From the NCBI GenBank assembly GCA_031178305.1, contig JAPSJG010000159.1, positions 1-7,975 on the forward strand: a stretch of 7,975 nucleotides of DNA. The letters are read 5' to 3'. The stretch is from Sinorhizobium sp. Lineage in GTDB: Bacteria > Pseudomonadota > Alphaproteobacteria > Rhizobiales > Rhizobiaceae. Shown piece after piece: positions 6,370 through 7,975 of the stretch. A program made the translations under genes and the position numbers. The notes below the pieces were generated by a model. It worked only from the letters and a program-made list of their open reading frames with translations. It did not search any database and was not told where the DNA came from. How positions within the stretch are numbered: the first letter of the stretch is position 1; every line of letters starts with the position of its first letter.

Positions 6370-6977
6370 TCGATATCGTGCTGATCGGCCTCACCCGCTT
6401 TGTCGTCGGCGGCCAGGCGCAATGGATTGGCTCGCTGCCGGAGCCGCGCCAGCGCATCTATTTCGCCAATCACGCCAGCCATCTCGATACGCTGCTCATC
6501 TGGTCGGCGCTGCCGCGGCCGTTGCGCGGGTCCACCCATCCTATTGCCGCGGCCGATTATTGGGGCAGGGGCAGCATCCGCCGCCATATCGCGGTGAAGG
6601 TGCTGAACGCCGTGCTCGTCGAGCGCGCCCTGCGGGGCCCGCCCGGGGCGGCGCTGGCGCCCTTGCGCGGCCTGTTGTCCGACGGCCAATCCCTCATCCT
6701 TTTCCCGGAGGGCACGCGCGGCAGTGACCGCCTCCCGGGCCCCTTCAAAAGCGGGCTCTTTTGGCTGGCGCAGGAATTTCCGGAGGTCGAACTGGTGCCG
6801 ACCTATCTCGACAACCCCTCGCGCGCTTTTCCCAAGGGAGCCCTCCTGCCTGTTCCCATCAGTTGCACTGTGCGTTTCGGCGCGCCGCTCGCCTGCCGCG
6901 CGGGCGAGGAAAAAGACGAATTCCTCGAGCGCGCCCGGGAAGCGGTAGGCTCGCTCGCCTCGGACCCGATCGCGTGA
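6366..6977 (+). CDS. PlsC-type 1-acyl-sn-glycerol-3-phosphate acyltransferase
   Basis: This probably acylates lysophosphatidic acid, or a related lysolipid, to give phosphatidic acid at the inner membrane. The 203-residue protein carries the acyltransferase HX4D motif in NHASHLD (His36-Asp41) and FPEGTR (113-118). There is a plausible motif IV at VELVPTYL and a basic GRGSIRR (67-73) where motif II is expected. I chose the TTG at 6366. It overlaps the upstream stop as TTGA, the frame's homology begins right there, and GGGGAG at 6350-6355 lies 10 bases before it. A GTG at 6378 is the alternative. It is translationally coupled between the transferase and the cytidylyltransferase, which implies its product feeds them. 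It is shorter than the roughly 245 residues of housekeeping PlsC, with a weak N-terminal anchor. Confidence 0.88.
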   Translation: MIDIVLIGLTRFVVGGQAQWIGSLPEPRQRIYFANHASHLDTLLIWSALPRPLRGSTHPIAAADYWGRGSIRRHIAVKVLNAVLVERALRGPPGAALAPLRGLLSDGQSLILFPEGTRGSDRLPGPFKSGLFWLAQEFPEVELVPTYLDNPSRAFPKGALLPVPISCTVRFGAPLACRAGEEKDEFLERAREAVGSLASDPIA

Positions 6978-6984
6978 GGCCGCC

Positions 6985-7926
6985 ATGTCTTTAAGCGACA
7001 AGCTTCTCATCCTCTTCGGTGGCATCTGCGGTCTTCTCGCGCTGGCCTCGCTGACAGGCTTTGTGCTGTCGCGCAACGTCGCTTCGGAAAGCGGCCGAGC
7101 GACCGTCGATAATCTCAATGCCCGCATCAAGGCCTGGTGGGTGATGATCGCGATCTTCGCCTTAAGCTTCGGCCTCGGCCGGGGTGCGACTGTGGTGCTC
7201 TTCGCACTCACCTCGTTCTACACGCTACGCGAGTTCGTCTCTCTGACGCCGACGCGTGCGGCAGACCACCTGCTCCTCGTCGGCGCCTTCTACGTGCTTT
7301 TGCCGCTTCAATACTGGCTCATCTGGACCGACTGGTATGCGCTGTTCACGATCCTGATACCGGTCTACGGCTTTCTCCTCCTTCCGAGCCTCGCAGCCTT
7401 GAAGGGCGGTGCCGAGCAGTTCCTGCTGCGTGTGTCGCGCATTCAGTGGGCGCTGATGCTGACGGTCTATTGCATCAGTCACGCACCGGCACTGATCATG
7501 CTCGATATACCGGGCTACGACGGTCAGGGATTCCTGCTGCTCTTCTTCCTGATCACCGTCGTGCAGTTCAGCGACGTGATGCAATATGTCTTCGGCAAGC
7601 TGACGGGCAGGACGAAGGTCGCGCCCGTCGTGAGCCCGTCAAAAACCGTGGAGGGCCTCGTCGGTGGCGGGCTCTCTGCCGTGCTGGTGGGCGCGAGCCT
7701 CTGGTGGATTACGCCTTTTGCCCCCGTCGAGGCGGCGGCCATGGGCCTCGCCATCGTCGCCATGGGCTTCCTCGGCGGGCTTGCGCTCTCGGCCGTCAAA
7801 CGCTCGATGGGCGTGAAGGATTGGGGCACGATGATCTCGGGTCACGGCGGCGTGCTCGATCGCATGGACTCGCTGAGCTTCGCCGCACCGGTCTTCTTCC
7901 ACCTGACGCGATATTTTTATACGTGA
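6985..7926 (+). CDS. Phosphatidate cytidylyltransferase, YnbB-like (CDP-diacylglycerol synthase family)
   Basis: This integral inner-membrane enzyme converts phosphatidic acid plus CTP to CDP-diacylglycerol. At 313 residues it is slightly longer than E. coli CdsA, because of an extra hydrophobic segment at about 6-29 ahead of the RIKAWW block (47-52). The family signature is intact at 269-295: SAVKR, KDWG, HGGVLDRMD (His287, Asp292, Asp295). SPSKTVEG (217-224) and the FSDVMQYVFGK segment (195-205) are also present. The N-terminal layout fits YnbB-like paralogues rather than the housekeeping CdsA found beside dxr/uppS in related genomes (from memory). GAGG at 6976-6979, inside the preceding stop, lies 5 bases before the ATG. 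It is the last complete gene of the cassette and would supply the CDP-lipid used by the transferase two genes upstream. Confidence 0.92.
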   Translation: MSLSDKLLILFGGICGLLALASLTGFVLSRNVASESGRATVDNLNARIKAWWVMIAIFALSFGLGRGATVVLFALTSFYTLREFVSLTPTRAADHLLLVGAFYVLLPLQYWLIWTDWYALFTILIPVYGFLLLPSLAALKGGAEQFLLRVSRIQWALMLTVYCISHAPALIMLDIPGYDGQGFLLLFFLITVVQFSDVMQYVFGKLTGRTKVAPVVSPSKTVEGLVGGGLSAVLVGASLWWITPFAPVEAAAMGLAIVAMGFLGGLALSAVKRSMGVKDWGTMISGHGGVLDRMDSLSFAAPVFFHLTRYFYT

Positions 7927-7975
7927 ATGTGGCTCGCAAGGAGGTTGGCGCCAGGCGAGTTCCCACAGGTTGCCC
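7927..7975 (+). other. Open tail after the cytidylyltransferase, unassigned
   Basis: An ATG at 7927 directly follows the preceding stop and its frame stays open to the window edge (16 codons). No Shine-Dalgarno precedes it. AAGGAGG at 7938-7944 is a strong ribosome-site look-alike, but only a TTG directly abutting it is available as a start. In E. coli, ynbC follows ynbB, so a further cassette gene could begin near here, but nothing in these 49 bases proves it. Confidence 0.25.

Noticed and set aside
6066..7211. A 381-codon minus-strand open frame across the cassette
   Set aside because: Antisense to three well-supported genes, with low-complexity basic composition.

Overview
The window is high-GC DNA from an alphaproteobacterium, most likely a Rhizobiaceae member of the Sinorhizobium/Ensifer/Rhizobium group. 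Three things point there: the codon usage, the intergenic palindromic repeats of the RIME/ABC type familiar from rhizobial chromosomes, and the gene order pgi - fadD - AI-2E family membrane protein, which from memory resembles the S. meliloti fadD neighbourhood. No database search was possible, so the species is not fixed.

Layout. Positions 1-322 hold no gene, only repeats: a large inverted repeat (25-196) and a two-part palindromic element (210-311) just past the pgi stop. Two minus-strand genes follow: pgi (glucose-6-phosphate isomerase, 323-1948) and fadD (long-chain fatty acyl-CoA ligase, 2282-3982). They are separated by about 330 bases that carry a second RIME-like repeat and a possible pgi promoter. 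A divergent intergenic region (3983-4404) contains a 16-bp perfect palindrome laid over a good promoter reading into fadD. The plus strand then carries an AI-2E family permease (4405-5580), followed by a tight three-gene cassette: a YnbA-like CDP-alcohol phosphatidyltransferase (5704-6369), a PlsC-type acyltransferase (6366-6977) and a YnbB/CdsA-type phosphatidate cytidylyltransferase (6985-7926). The last 49 bases are an open frame with no assignable gene.

How the genes fit together. FadD activates free fatty acids to acyl-CoA. The cassette encodes three consecutive steps of phospholipid synthesis: second acylation to phosphatidic acid, activation to CDP-diacylglycerol, and transfer of the phosphatidyl group to an alcohol. 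The genes overlap or nearly abut, and the transferase has a non-canonical CDP-alcohol motif (two Asp to Asn and one Arg to Val). This looks like a dedicated accessory lipid pathway rather than the housekeeping one. It is related to E. coli ynbA/ynbB, whose product is unknown to me. It is the best candidate in the window for an undescribed system. The rest is ordinary core metabolism.
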